Of a stretch of 64,000 nt of DNA, positions 53,501 through 62,032 are shown one piece after another (the stretch's first letter is position 1; every line of letters begins with the position of its first letter). The stretch comes from Alphaproteobacteria bacterium (GTDB taxonomy: Bacteria; Pseudomonadota; Alphaproteobacteria; ATCC43930; CGMCC-115725). The stretch spans positions 1 to 64,000 of the forward strand of contig JAGWNF010000008.1 in NCBI GenBank assembly GCA_028871455.1. The letters are read 5' to 3'. The translations under genes were made by a program, and so were the position numbers. A model generated the notes under the pieces. That model worked only from the letters and a program-made list of their open reading frames with translations, was not told where the DNA came from and made no database searches.

Positions 53501-55642
53501 ACCGGCGGCCTGACGACCAATAACGGCACCATGAACAACCAGACCGGCGGCAACGTGACGGTGCAGTCGGGCGCCGTGTTGAACGGCGCGGGCACCTATA
53601 CCCAGACCGGCTCGACCAGCAACACCACGGTCGACGGCACCTGGACCCAGGGCCTGACCGACATCGAGGACGGCAACCTCAACGGCTCCGGCACGGTCAA
53701 CGGCCCGCTCTACAACAACACGCCGCACGGCACCGGCCCCGGCGTCACCGGCACCGGCGGCGGCATCACCCTCACCGGCCCGGTCACCGGCACCGGCAAC
53801 TACGCGGGCACGGTTACCTTCACCGGCAGCTTGTCGCCCGGCAACTCCGGCTCGTTCCTGGTCAACCCGAACAATCCGGACGTGACCTCGGGCACCTTCC
53901 TGCCCAATCCGCTGCCGAACTTCCCGCTCGGCACCGGCTCGGCGGCACTGATCACCAGCACCGGCACGATGAACTTCGCGTCCTCCAACACGCTCTATCT
54001 CGACGTGGCGGGCGCGAACCGCGGCACGCTCTATGACGCGATCGACACCGTGAACGCCAATCTCGGCGGCACGCTCACCCTCGTTCCGACCATTCCGGGC
54101 GCGGTCGCCGGCAGCTACGACTTCATCCACTCGGGCTCGAACGGCATCGCCGGCGACTTCTCGATCGCCCAGATGCTGAACCTCGGCAACGGCAGCGACC
54201 TCTATCTCTCAGGCCACACCGTCACGTCGTCCGACTACGCCGCGACCCTCGCCAATTTCGGCAATGGCGTACAGAACACCTTCAGCCAGCTCGGCGGCAA
54301 CGGCGCCGATGCCAGCTCCGGTACCGCCGGCACCGGCACCTCGGTCGTGCCGTCGCTCACCACCGCGAGCTCCGGCCTGACCTATGCCATCGGCGGCAAC
54401 GGCGGCAACGGCACCGGCACGGCCAACGGCGGCATCGGCGGCGACGCCAGCGCCACCAACGTCGCGACGGCAGGCAATTCCTACGCTATCGCCACCGGCG
54501 GCAACGGCGGCACCTCGGCCACCGGCACGCCCGGCACCGGCGGCAACGCCACGGCCTCGGCCACCGCGACCAACAGCGACGCGGTCAATCCGACGCTCGC
54601 CACCGCGACCGCCACCGGCGGCCAGGGCGGCAGCTCGACCGCGGCCGGCGGCACCGCCTCGGCCACGGCTTCGGCCACCAACCCGACCGGTCCGGCCGGC
54701 GGCACCGCCAACGCCACGGCCTATCGCAACACTGCTGCCGCGACGGCGACTGGCAACGGCGTCAGCGGCGGCCTGACCAACACGCTGGTCGACGGCCAGG
54801 GCAATACCCTGTTCAGCATCACCGGCGTCGGCTCGAGCGCCAATGCCACGACCTACGCCTCCAACACCTCGTCCACCACGCCGATCGTCACGGCGGGCGG
54901 CACGGCGACTATCGGCAGCACCGCGACCTCGTTCAGCCAGACCACCTATGGCCTGGACGTCTCAAGCACGGCGCCGATCTCGCCGTTCAGCCAGGCGAAC
55001 CCGATCCCGGACAACAGCTATACGCTCGGCAACCTGAACCCGACCGGGCTGACCTCGAGCTTCTATGCGGCCAATCCGGCGGCGAGCACGGCCTTCAATA
55101 ACGCGGGCAGCTCGGTCATCGCTTCCGGCCTGCTGGGTGTCGGCGCGACAAGCTCGATCTCGACCCCGCACACCTACACGTCGTCGCTCACCTTCACCGA
55201 CACGGGCGCGAACGCGGCGGGCCGGGACGTGATCGTCAGCCTCCTGAACAACGGCAGCACGGGCTATTCGGGCGGCACCTTCGGCACGCTCGAGTTCTAC
55301 CTGACCGAGTCCGGCGTGGCGGGCAAGCTGCACGACCAGGTCTTCACGGATCTGGCCTCGGCTCTTGTCGCGCTCGACAACGTCAACTACGACCTCGGCA
55401 CGGTCTCCGGCAGCGGCCTGTTCGACGTGACGGCGAACCTGGTGTTCGACACCTCGTCGTTCAGCGGCTTCCAGACCAGCCTGCTGTTCGGTTACGCCGG
55501 CACCAGCTCGGTCCCCGAGCCGGCGAGCTGGCTGCTCTTCGGCAGCGGCCTCCTCGGCCTCGGCTTCATGGAGATGCAGCGCCGGCGCAAGCAGGCCAAG
55601 ACGGCGAACGACGCCGCGGGCCGCACCGGCGCGGCAGCGTAA
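50522..55642 (+). CDS. giant secreted Asn/Gly/Thr-repeat protein with PEP-CTERM anchor
   Basis: A 1,706-residue protein. Residues 1-28 are a Sec signal ending Ala-Leu-Ala-Gln. From about residue 40 to 1090 there are degenerate repeats of about 20-25 residues with Thr-Asn-Asn-Gly-Thr and Asn-Glu-Gly cores, probably a beta helix. A region to about 1290 resembles the junction that follows autotransporter passengers. Then comes a Gly/Thr/Ala-rich block (Gly-Gly-Asn-Gly-Gly), a beta-sandwich-like part, and a tail Val-Pro-Glu-Pro-Ala-Ser-Trp-Leu, hydrophobic, Arg-Arg-Arg-Lys, the PEP-CTERM sorting signal. ATG 50522 has GGAGAGG upstream. No exosortase is in the window. Confidence 0.85.
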   Translation: MKGSIRTLARHSAAAVALLAMTSAGALAQTLPNSPSNTGTAQEGPGTTWDQNTNYSNTGTLGIGGDQSNPTTGTIDSGVTVTNDGTGAPGNPGVINNEAGSTITNNGTISGVNNSVLTNNGSLTTLGGAAGTATITNNGTVTNDHSIIDNATGPAAAGVSSVITNNGSLTNQDGGSLINNANSNAGFGTSTSGQGAVLTNSASGSLTNTGASNFLNEAAAFFSNLGTFINEAASVFTNTGTSTVWDNASGATALNMGTGTQIQNQNGAAITNEGQILNLLGGLFHNDSTSSVTNNGSNAAIFNMTSGSTLTNDGQLTNENGAQIYNQAHGTLSNTGTLTNETNGQVYNQGGGTLNNSGTIDNKSTGQIYNQGASALNNNSGTITNEAGAQFTNQGASILDNNGTGSISNAGTFTNEGSGTNLNNNGTATLTNSGTYSNNTGATITNSSTAAIGIQNTGAGATFMNQSGGQISNSGTLQNDSGAQFTNEDSGTKITNTGTIINAYTGTNATFSNRNGAEIDNNGSGAIQNNATFVNDASTVVNNSISSLGITNAGATASFSNQNGATLTNASGSNIHNANGATFTNKLGALLDNFGSFLNQTGATLSNLVTATLTNESGATLTNTGSGTNLNNAGTLNNQNGGAINNQNSATMTVQSGGTVTNDGTGLASTTITNDNATFTADSGSTVNNTGSHASFTNQNGAVANLGGTFNNTAGATYTNDPSSTTVSGAFDNNASTVTNTGAGSTFDVTNTGSFTNEAAATLTNQNQASFTNEGTITNETGSTVQNLADNTGATTVTTTFNNDGGTINNTASILNSGNVTGASASAKALFENTAGTINNNSGGTITNDGTGSLGLAELDNSAALNNASGASIDNKGANATFQNLSGGVVTNNGSVTNEQGAALKNVGGAAGAEFTTTGTGTLLNETGGTITNDGTGAGNAHFNAISGGTITNASGASIVNEGANANFHVHNGGTLTNNGSFLNKLAGIFTTFTGGLTTNNGTMNNQTGGNVTVQSGAVLNGAGTYTQTGSTSNTTVDGTWTQGLTDIEDGNLNGSGTVNGPLYNNTPHGTGPGVTGTGGGITLTGPVTGTGNYAGTVTFTGSLSPGNSGSFLVNPNNPDVTSGTFLPNPLPNFPLGTGSAALITSTGTMNFASSNTLYLDVAGANRGTLYDAIDTVNANLGGTLTLVPTIPGAVAGSYDFIHSGSNGIAGDFSIAQMLNLGNGSDLYLSGHTVTSSDYAATLANFGNGVQNTFSQLGGNGADASSGTAGTGTSVVPSLTTASSGLTYAIGGNGGNGTGTANGGIGGDASATNVATAGNSYAIATGGNGGTSATGTPGTGGNATASATATNSDAVNPTLATATATGGQGGSSTAAGGTASATASATNPTGPAGGTANATAYRNTAAATATGNGVSGGLTNTLVDGQGNTLFSITGVGSSANATTYASNTSSTTPIVTAGGTATIGSTATSFSQTTYGLDVSSTAPISPFSQANPIPDNSYTLGNLNPTGLTSSFYAANPAASTAFNNAGSSVIASGLLGVGATSSISTPHTYTSSLTFTDTGANAAGRDVIVSLLNNGSTGYSGGTFGTLEFYLTESGVAGKLHDQVFTDLASALVALDNVNYDLGTVSGSGLFDVTANLVFDTSSFSGFQTSLLFGYAGTSSVPEPASWLLFGSGLLGLGFMEMQRRRKQAKTANDAAGRTGAAA

Positions 55643-55668
55643 TCACCCGAAGGACGGTTGAACTCCGG

Positions 55669-55695
55669 GGCCGCCGCAAGGCGGCCTCTTTTTTT
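55669..55695 (+). terminator. rho-independent terminator of the giant repeat gene
   Basis: GGCCGCC pairs with GGCGGCC around the tetraloop GCAA and runs into TCTTTTTTT. It starts 26 bases after the stop codon and just touches the stop of the convergent M23 gene. Confidence 0.88.
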
Positions 55696-56641
55696 ACCGG
55701 CTGGCGGTGGTGATCGCCTTGACCAGCTCGATGCGGCCGGCAGCGAGGAACTTCGCGGGATTGAGCGGCCGGCCATCGATCCGCACTTCGTAATGCAGGT
55801 GCGGGCCGGTGCTGCGGCCGGTGTTGCCGACCAGGCCGATGCGCTCATGCCGCACCACACGGTCGCCGGCGCGGACCAGGATCCGCGACAGATGCCCGTA
55901 GCGCGTGTGGATGCCGTTGCCGTGATCGATCTCGACCATGCGGCCGTAGCCGCCGTCCCAGCCGGCGAAGTCAACGACGCCGGGCGCGGTAGCGTGGACC
56001 GGCGTGCCGATATTGGCCTCGAGGTCGATGCCGGTGTGGAATTCGCGCTCGCCGTCGAACGGATCGCGGCGGACGCCGAAGTGGCTCGAGACTTCGTAAT
56101 GAACCAGCGGCGCGGCGAACGGCATGTGCGCGATCAGCTGCTCCAGCCGCGCCAGCCGCGCGGGATCGAGCGCGGCCTCGCGCATCGCCGCCACCGGCAC
56201 GAACGGGCCGCCTTCGTCGGCCACCCGGCGGTGGTGCGGTTCGGCGTGATGCAGCAGGGTCTCGAGATTGATGCCGGCGGCGCGCAGCTGCGCCAGGCCG
56301 ACGCTCTCGCGTGCCAGCAACAGCGGGCCGAAGAGCGTGGCGTGACTCGCCGGCTTGGCAACAGCGGGCGATGATGCGTCAGCCGTCGCGTCGGCGGTGA
56401 CCGGCACCGGCGGTGGCGCCTTGGCGAGGGCCGCGGGCGTGGTTTCAGCCGCCTTGACAGGCGTCGCGGCCTTTGCCGACAGCTCGGTCTTGGCGGCGGT
56501 GACCATTGTCGCGGTCGCCGCCGGATGCACGATCGCGCGCAGCGCCAATACGCCGATGCTCAGATGCAGGCCGGCGACCAGCACGACAGTCAGCGTAATC
56601 GGACGGAAAATCGTCCGGACCGATGCGAAGAACGAGCTCAC
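55694..56641 (-). CDS. M23-family metallopeptidase
   Basis: 315 residues. An N-terminal membrane segment (residues about 15-35) is followed by an Ala/Pro-rich linker and the LytM-type domain. Zinc ligands: His in Phe-His-Thr-Gly-Ile-Asp-Leu with the Asp, and His in His-Leu-His-Tyr-Glu-Val; Arg-Tyr-Gly-His-Leu-Ser is also present. It is either a peptidoglycan endopeptidase or a regulator of one; the motifs are complete, so active is more likely. Confidence 0.93.
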   Translation of the reverse strand: MSSFFASVRTIFRPITLTVVLVAGLHLSIGVLALRAIVHPAATATMVTAAKTELSAKAATPVKAAETTPAALAKAPPPVPVTADATADASSPAVAKPASHATLFGPLLLARESVGLAQLRAAGINLETLLHHAEPHHRRVADEGGPFVPVAAMREAALDPARLARLEQLIAHMPFAAPLVHYEVSSHFGVRRDPFDGEREFHTGIDLEANIGTPVHATAPGVVDFAGWDGGYGRMVEIDHGNGIHTRYGHLSRILVRAGDRVVRHERIGLVGNTGRSTGPHLHYEVRIDGRPLNPAKFLAAGRIELVKAITTASR

Positions 56642-56710
56642 GCGTATCTGATTTCCCCGGGCCCCATGTCGGCCCGAGACTCAGGATACGCAGCCGGCGT
56701 TAAAGCCGGC

Positions 56711-57538
56711 TTAACCCTCCGGCTTCGCGTGCGCCGTCAGGCCGCGCTTCTGCAGGATGGCCCAGGAATCCTCGACGGTGTCGGCGAACTCGAACAGCGC
56801 GAGCTCTTCCCGGCCGATGGTTTCGGCCTCGACCAGCGCGTCGAAATTAACCACACGCCGCCAGTAGGCGCGGTCGAACAGCACGATCGGCACCGCCGGC
56901 GTCTTCTTGGTCTGCACCAGGGTCAGGATCTCGAACAACTCGTCGAAGGTGCCGAAACCGCCGGGAAACACCACCAGCGCGTTGGCGCGCATCGCCAGGT
57001 GCATCTTGCGCATGCCGAAATAGTGGAACTGGAAGGTAAGCTCGGGCGTGGTATAGGGGTTGGGTTCCTGCTCGTGCGGCAGCGCGATGTTGAAGCCGAT
57101 CGACGGCGCGCCGATCTCGTGGGCGCCGCGGTTGGCGGCCTCCATGATGCCGGGTCCGCCGCCGGTCGCGATGACGTTGTCGCGCCAGCGGTGATGCGGC
57201 GCGAAGGCGCCGCCCTGCTCGGAGACGATACGGCCGAATTCGCGCGCCGCCTGATAGAGCGCGACGCGCTCGTCGATGCGCCGGCGCTCGGCCTCGCCCT
57301 TCGCGGCGCGGCGTAGCGCCTCGGCCTGCTCCGGCGACGGCGTGCGCGCGCTGCCGAAGACCACCACGGTCGAACGAATGCCCCAGTCGCGCAGCAGCAG
57401 CTCGGCCTTGGCGTATTCGATGGCGACCCGCAGGTCGCGCATCTCATCGCGGTTCGTCAGGAAGGCGCTGTCGAGCGCCGGCAGGATATAGCTCGACGAG
57501 CTCTTCTGTGCGGCGTCGTCAGGTGGTGAATCGACCAT
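56711..57538 (-). CDS. LOG-family (TIGR00730) protein
   Basis: 275 residues from ATG 57538. The signature Gly-Gly-Gly-Pro-Gly-Ile-Met-Glu-Ala-Ala-Asn-Arg-Gly-Ala and Pro-Gly-Gly-Phe-Gly-Thr-Phe-Asp-Glu are complete. Such proteins hydrolyse nucleoside 5'-monophosphates (cytokinin-activating in plants). The long form with about 75 extra N-terminal residues is common in alphaproteobacteria; the frame is open 19 codons further upstream. Confidence 0.9.
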   Translation of the reverse strand: MVDSPPDDAAQKSSSSYILPALDSAFLTNRDEMRDLRVAIEYAKAELLLRDWGIRSTVVVFGSARTPSPEQAEALRRAAKGEAERRRIDERVALYQAAREFGRIVSEQGGAFAPHHRWRDNVIATGGGPGIMEAANRGAHEIGAPSIGFNIALPHEQEPNPYTTPELTFQFHYFGMRKMHLAMRANALVVFPGGFGTFDELFEILTLVQTKKTPAVPIVLFDRAYWRRVVNFDALVEAETIGREELALFEFADTVEDSWAILQKRGLTAHAKPEG

Positions 57539-57632
57539 GGGCGGTCTCCCGGCGCGCACGGAACCAGATCGTCGCCGGAGTGTAAAGGCCGGCACCGTCG
57601 GTGCCGGCCCACGATCGGTGATGGGATGAAAC

Positions 57633-57707
57633 TGGAGCGGGCGAAGGGATTCGAACCCTCGACCCCAACCTTGGCAAGGTTGTGCTCTACCCCTGAGCTA
57701 CGCCCGC
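57633..57707 (-). tRNA. tRNA-Gly (anticodon GCC)
   Basis: 75 nucleotides including an encoded CCA. The acceptor stem GCGGGCG pairs with CGCCCGC, the D arm is GCTC/GAGC, the anticodon loop CTTGCCAAG shows GCC, and the T arm has GAGGGTTCGAATCCCTT. All stems pair. Confidence 0.97.
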
Positions 57708-57860
57708 GCTCCGAAGGCGGCGATCATGCAAAACCCGGACGGGCAATGCAAGCCGCGGCCGCCGGCGATCCTGCCATCGGATGGCTAACGCCGGCCTAAG
57801 AGCCAAGGTCCTTGCCATTCGGGTGGCGGGCGGCCATCTATCTGGGCGGAAAGGAACCCC

Positions 57861-58799
57861 ATGGACGCGATCATCGGCAAGCCCGGCAAAGGCGCGGCGC
57901 CCGGCGCCGCCGCTGCCGACGCCGTCGTCAAGAACGGCTCGACCGCCACTTTCATGGCGGACGTGATCGACGCGTCGGCCGAGGCGGCGATCGTCGTCGA
58001 TTTCTGGGCGCCGTGGTGCGGCCCGTGCAAGCAGCTCGGCCCCGCGCTCGAGAAGGCGGTCAAGGACGCCAAGGGTGCCGTGCGCCTGGTCAAGATCAAC
58101 GTCGACGAGAATCCCGAGCTGGCGCAGCAGATGCGCATTCAGTCGATCCCCGCGGTCTACGCCTTCAAGGACGGCCGTCCGGTCGACGGCTTCGTCGGCG
58201 CGCTGCCCGACACCCAGGTGAAGCAGTTCGTCCAGCGCCTGGCTGCGCTCGCGGGTGGCGGCGCGCCGTCGCCGATCGCCGATGCGCTGACGCTGGCGAA
58301 GGAGGCGAATGCCGCCGGCGACGCCGCGCGCGCGGTCAATATCTGGACGCAGGTGCTGCAGCACGAGCCGACGAATCTCGAGGCGATCGTCGGCCTGGCG
58401 CGCGCCGCGGTGGCGAAGAAGGATCTCGTGCGCGCCAAGGCGCTGATCGAAGGCGTGCCGGCCGATCAGGCGGGCCACGCCGACGTCGCGGCGGTCAAGA
58501 CCGCGCTCGAGCTCGCCGAGGCCGGCCAGAAGGCCGCCGGCGAGATCGGCAAATATGAGGCGCGCCTCGCCGCCGATCCCAAGGACCATCAGGCGCGGCT
58601 CGATCTCGCGGTGGCGCTGTTCGCTGCCGGTGATCGCGAGAAGGCGATCGACCATCTATTCGAGATCATCCGGCGCGATCGCGCCTGGAACGAGGACGCG
58701 GCGCGCAAGCAGCTCCTGAAGTTCTTCGAGGCGATCGGCCTCGCCGACCCCCTCACCGTCGCCACGCGCCGGCGACTGTCGTCGATCCTGTTCTCATGA
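57861..58799 (+). CDS. thioredoxin-TPR co-chaperone, CnoX/YbbN type
   Basis: 312 residues. An N-terminal thioredoxin domain with Trp-Cys-Gly-Pro-Cys near residues 52-56 and cis-Pro in Ile-Gln-Ser-Ile-Pro is followed by tetratricopeptide-like helices to the C-terminus. Unlike E. coli CnoX, which has Ser-X-X-Cys, the full active-site pair is present, as in Caulobacter CnoX, so it may be both holdase and thioredoxin. It overlaps the LON-domain gene by 4 bases. Confidence 0.9.
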   Translation: MDAIIGKPGKGAAPGAAAADAVVKNGSTATFMADVIDASAEAAIVVDFWAPWCGPCKQLGPALEKAVKDAKGAVRLVKINVDENPELAQQMRIQSIPAVYAFKDGRPVDGFVGALPDTQVKQFVQRLAALAGGGAPSPIADALTLAKEANAAGDAARAVNIWTQVLQHEPTNLEAIVGLARAAVAKKDLVRAKALIEGVPADQAGHADVAAVKTALELAEAGQKAAGEIGKYEARLAADPKDHQARLDLAVALFAAGDREKAIDHLFEIIRRDRAWNEDAARKQLLKFFEAIGLADPLTVATRRRLSSILFS

Positions 58800-59443
58800 C
58801 CGGCGTGGCGCGCCCGCTGCCCGACCGCTTGCCGCTCTTTCCGCTGACCGGCGCGCTGCTGCTGCCCGGCGGCGTGCTGCCGCTCAACATCTTCGAGCCA
58901 CGCTATCTGGCGATGACCGACGTTGCGCTCGGCGAGGGTCGCCTGATCGGCATGATCCAGCCGCTCGAAAGCCGTGACGACCCCGGCGATCCGCCGCTCT
59001 ACAAGACTGGTTGCGCCGGCCGTATCGTCGAGTTCCGCGAGAGCGGCGACGGCCGGTATCTCGTCAACCTCGAGGGCGTGTCGCGCTTCGACGTGATCGA
59101 GGAGCTGCCCAAGACCGAAATGTTCCGGCGCGCGCGGCTCGACTGGTCGCGCTATGCGCACGACAACGAGGAAGTCGAGCTGCCGAGCTTCGATGCGCCG
59201 CAATTCGTCACCAAGCTGACGCCGTTCTTGAAGCGCCACCGCATCAAGGCCGATCTCTCGGCGGCCGACGCGGTGCCGGCGATCCGGCTGGTCGATGCCG
59301 TGGCGATGATGGGTCCGTTCGCGCCGGCCGAGAAGCAGGCGCTGCTCGAGGCCGATCCCGCCGAGCGGGCGCACCTCTTGACCAAGCTCGTCGACATGGC
59401 GCTTCTATCGTCGGCGTCCGAGACGGCGCCGGCGCGCCACTGA
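58796..59443 (+). CDS. LON N-terminal-domain protein
   Basis: 215 residues matching the substrate-binding N domain of Lon without the ATPase or protease. Leu-Pro-Leu-Phe-Pro-Leu-Thr-Gly and Pro-Leu-Asn-Ile-Phe-Glu-Pro-Arg-Tyr are the defining start, and Gly-Cys-Ala-Gly-Arg-Ile follows. Linked to the CnoX-type gene, a pairing seen in many alphaproteobacteria, which suggests a role in protein quality control. Confidence 0.92.
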   Translation: MTGVARPLPDRLPLFPLTGALLLPGGVLPLNIFEPRYLAMTDVALGEGRLIGMIQPLESRDDPGDPPLYKTGCAGRIVEFRESGDGRYLVNLEGVSRFDVIEELPKTEMFRRARLDWSRYAHDNEEVELPSFDAPQFVTKLTPFLKRHRIKADLSAADAVPAIRLVDAVAMMGPFAPAEKQALLEADPAERAHLLTKLVDMALLSSASETAPARH

Positions 59444-59451
59444 GACCGCCC

Positions 59452-59664
59452 ATGCCCGACATCGATCCGCAGCTGCTCGAAATTCTGGTTTGTCCGCTGA
59501 CCAAGGGGCCGCTGGTCTATGACCGCGCGGCCCAGGAGCTGTTGAGCGCCGAGGCCGGTCTTGCCTATCCGATCCGCGACGGCATTCCGATCATGCTCGC
59601 CGACGAGGCGCGGCCGTTGCGCGACGACGAGAAAGCCCGCCTCAAACCCAAGCCGCAACCGTGA
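59452..59664 (+). CDS. Trm112-like zinc-ribbon-type protein
   Basis: 70 residues. [12 protein letters not shown] and [12 protein letters not shown] are the Trm112/UPF0434 signature. Only one cysteine of the usual zinc site is present, as in other bacterial members. ATG 59452; the longer upstream frame belongs to the LON gene in another phase. It overlaps the DUF971 gene by 4 bases. Confidence 0.9.
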   Translation: MPDIDPQLLEILVCPLTKGPLVYDRAAQELLSAEAGLAYPIRDGIPIMLADEARPLRDDEKARLKPKPQP

Positions 59665-60032
59665 GCGCCGCGCCCTGGCCGGTCGAGATCCGCCTCAAGC
59701 CGGCGGAGAAGGCGCTCGAGATCGATTTCGACGGCGGCGAGACCTTCCGCCTGCCGGCCGAGTACCTGCGCGTCGAAAGCCCGTCGGCCGAGGTTCAGGG
59801 CCATAACCCCAGCCAGAAGCAGATCGTCGCCGGCCGGCGCCACGTCGGCATCCTGGGTGTCGAGCCGGTCGGCAATTACGCCATCCGCATCAAGTTCGAC
59901 GATTTGCACGACACCGGCATCTATTCCTGGACCTATTTGTATGAACTCGGCCGCGAGCAAGAGGGCCGCTGGCGCGCCTATCTGGCCGAGCTCGAAAAGC
60001 GCGGTCTGTCGCGCGAACCAGCCCGCCACTGA
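59661..60032 (+). CDS. DUF971-domain protein
   Basis: 123 residues with the DUF971 pattern: Phe-Arg-Leu-Pro-Ala-Glu-Tyr-Leu-Arg, Ser-Pro-Ser-Ala-Glu-Val-Gln-Gly, Val-Gly-Asn-Tyr-Ala-Ile-Arg-Ile and [10 protein letters not shown]. The fold is also found in the gamma-butyrobetaine hydroxylase N-terminus and near iron-sulphur assembly genes. GTG start inside the preceding stop. Confidence 0.9.
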   Translation: MSAAPWPVEIRLKPAEKALEIDFDGGETFRLPAEYLRVESPSAEVQGHNPSQKQIVAGRRHVGILGVEPVGNYAIRIKFDDLHDTGIYSWTYLYELGREQEGRWRAYLAELEKRGLSREPARH

Positions 60033-60104
60033 GCCATTTGGCCGCACCCGGGCCATAGGCGGCGGGTTCCGCTCCTAATATAGAGGCGACCCCCGAAAGC
60101 TCCC

Positions 60105-60650
60105 ATGCACTCCACGACCTACTCGCCGACCGCCAAGGTCCTGCACTGGCTCGTCTTTGCGCTGATCGTCGCGCAGCTCACCCTCGGCTGGCTGATGCCG
60201 GGCGCGCGCCGCACGACGCCGCCGGACGTGGTCAACAACTGGCACATGTCGATCGGTGTCATCACCCTGGCGGTGATCGTGATCCGTGCAGCGTGGCGTA
60301 TTGTCAGCGGGCCGCCGGCGCCCGAACCCGGACCGCGCTGGCAGGTCGCCGCCGCTCACTGGACCCACGTGCTCCTCTACGCTCTCATCTTCGCCATCGC
60401 GTTCAGCGGCTGGGCGAACGCGGTCGCACACAACTGGACCGTTACGCTGTTCTGGTCGGTGACGTTGCCGTCGGTGCTGCCGGTCGGCGCCGCCTGGGTG
60501 CGCGCCTTCGGCGAGCTGCATTCGGCGCTCGTGTGGGTGATGCTCGGCCTCGTTGGCCTGCACGTTGCCGCCGCGCTCGGCCACCACTTCGTCCTGGGCG
60601 ACAACGTCTTGCGCCGGATGCTGCCCGGCCGCGTGGCGGATCGGATTTAG
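60105..60650 (+). CDS. cytochrome b561
   Basis: Four-helix inner-membrane di-haem b protein of 181 residues. The haem histidines are visible: Leu-His-Trp near residue 14, Asn-Trp-His-Met, His-Trp-Thr-His and Gly-Leu-His-Val-Ala. Bacterial members such as CybB oxidise ubiquinol and transfer electrons to superoxide. The stop overlaps that of the convergent UbiH-type gene by 4 bases. Confidence 0.92.
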   Translation: MHSTTYSPTAKVLHWLVFALIVAQLTLGWLMPGARRTTPPDVVNNWHMSIGVITLAVIVIRAAWRIVSGPPAPEPGPRWQVAAAHWTHVLLYALIFAIAFSGWANAVAHNWTVTLFWSVTLPSVLPVGAAWVRAFGELHSALVWVMLGLVGLHVAAALGHHFVLGDNVLRRMLPGRVADRI

Positions 60651-61870
60651 AGCCGCTCGCCGCGCACCAGCCGCGGCAGGTCGCCGGCCGCGCCCATGGC
60701 GTGGCGCATCAGCGCCTGCTTGAGCCGCGGCATGCGATTGACCGCGGCGAGGCCGAGGTCGCGCGCCAGCCCCACGCTCCTGAGATCGTTCGAGAACAGC
60801 CGCGTCAATCCGTCGGTGACGGCGGCGAGCGTCACCGCGTCCAAGCGCCGCCAGCCTTCGTAGCGCCGGAGCATGTCCGCCGCGCCGATGTCGAGGCCAA
60901 TGCGCCGCGCGTCGACCGCGAGCTCGGCGAGGCTGGCGACGTCGCGCAGGCTCAGGTTGAGTCCCTGGCCGGCGATCGGATGGATGGCGTGCGCCGCCTC
61001 GCCGACCAGCGCTAGGCGCGGCGCGGTGTAGCGTTCGGCGTGGAGGAACGACAGCGGATAGGTCCACACCGGACCGGCGAGGCTGACCTTGCCGAGATGG
61101 TCGCCGAAGCGGCGCTGCAACTCGACGGCGAAGCGTGCTTTCGGCAGCGCCAGCAGCGCTGGCACCAGCGCGCGCCGCTCCGACCACACGATCGATGAGC
61201 GGTTGCCGGTCATCGGCAGGATCGCGAACGGACCCGACGGACGGAAATGCTCGATTGCGACGCTGTTATGCGGCTTCTCGTGCGCGACGCAGGCGACAAT
61301 CGCGGTCTGGTGGTAGTCCCAGGTCATGCACTTGATGCCGGCGTCCTGCCGCAGCTTGGAATTGCGGCCGTCGCAGGCGGCGACCAAGCCGACCCGAAGC
61401 CGCGTGCCGTCCTCGAACTCGACCAGCGAAGCGGCGCCGAGATCGGCAACGCGCGCCACCGTCGCCGGCGCGAGATAGCGCAGATTGCGGAACGACCGTG
61501 CGCGCTCGTAAAGCACGCGGCGCAGCAACGCGTTCTCCACAATGAAGCCGAGCGGCCGGTCGCCGACATCGGCGTGGTCGTAGTGAAGGAAGAAGGGCGA
61601 GGCGCCGTCGGCGACGCGGATCTCAAGAATGGCGCCGGCATGCAGCGCGAGATCGTCCCACACGCCGAGCGCGGCCATCACCTGCTTCGAGCCATGCGCC
61701 AGCGCCGTGGTACGGCCGTCGAATTTCGGCGCCAGCATGGCCTTGAGCGGCAGGCGGTCGATCAGCGCGACGTCGAGGCCGCCGGCGGCGCAGGCGAGCG
61801 CCAGGGTGACGCCGGCGAGGCCGCCGCCCACTACCGCGATCTCGGCGCTGATCTCGCGCTGCCGCCGCAT
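60647..61870 (-). CDS. UbiH/UbiF-family FAD-dependent hydroxylase
   Basis: 407 residues from ATG 61870. The FAD loop Val-Val-Gly-Gly-Gly-Leu-Ala-Gly near residues 13-20, the Asp-Gly-Arg motif and Leu-Val-Gly-Glu-Ala-Ala-His-Ala-Ile-His-Pro-Ile-Ala-Gly-Gln-Gly are complete. Ring hydroxylation in ubiquinone synthesis is likely; which carbon is used (UbiH, UbiL or UbiM type) cannot be decided. The frame is open 41 codons upstream. Confidence 0.92.
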   Translation of the reverse strand: MRRQREISAEIAVVGGGLAGVTLALACAAGGLDVALIDRLPLKAMLAPKFDGRTTALAHGSKQVMAALGVWDDLALHAGAILEIRVADGASPFFLHYDHADVGDRPLGFIVENALLRRVLYERARSFRNLRYLAPATVARVADLGAASLVEFEDGTRLRVGLVAACDGRNSKLRQDAGIKCMTWDYHQTAIVACVAHEKPHNSVAIEHFRPSGPFAILPMTGNRSSIVWSERRALVPALLALPKARFAVELQRRFGDHLGKVSLAGPVWTYPLSFLHAERYTAPRLALVGEAAHAIHPIAGQGLNLSLRDVASLAELAVDARRIGLDIGAADMLRRYEGWRRLDAVTLAAVTDGLTRLFSNDLRSVGLARDLGLAAVNRMPRLKQALMRHAMGAAGDLPRLVRGERL

Positions 61871-61953
61871 GGCGCGACAATGGCTGGGAACCGCCGGCCT
61901 GTCCAGGCGCCGCCGCGGCGCGGTTGGCCGCGGGGTGGTCGTCGGTGCCGGGC

Positions 61954-61998
61954 AAAAAAATCCGGGGTGGGCGGCGGTTCCCCGCCATCCCACCCCGG
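61954..61998 (-). terminator. rho-independent terminator of the ammonium transporter gene
   Basis: CCGGGGTGGG (61962-61971) pairs perfectly with CCCACCCCGG (61989-61998). On the minus strand the stem is followed by seven T. It lies 35 bases behind the amt stop. Confidence 0.9.
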
Positions 61999-62032
61999 TA
62001 TCGCTAGCCGAAGCGATGCTTCGGTTTGTCGG

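Noticed and set aside
50522-53700. the near-repeats of the giant gene considered as a CRISPR array or DNA tandem repeat
   Set aside because: Units vary in length and sequence and keep the reading frame throughout; they are protein repeats and not spacer arrays.
52160-54130. 656-residue minus-strand frame opposite the giant repeat gene
   Set aside because: It is the mirror of the Asn/Gly/Thr repeats in antisense, rich in Val, Arg, Gly and Asp, with no start context.
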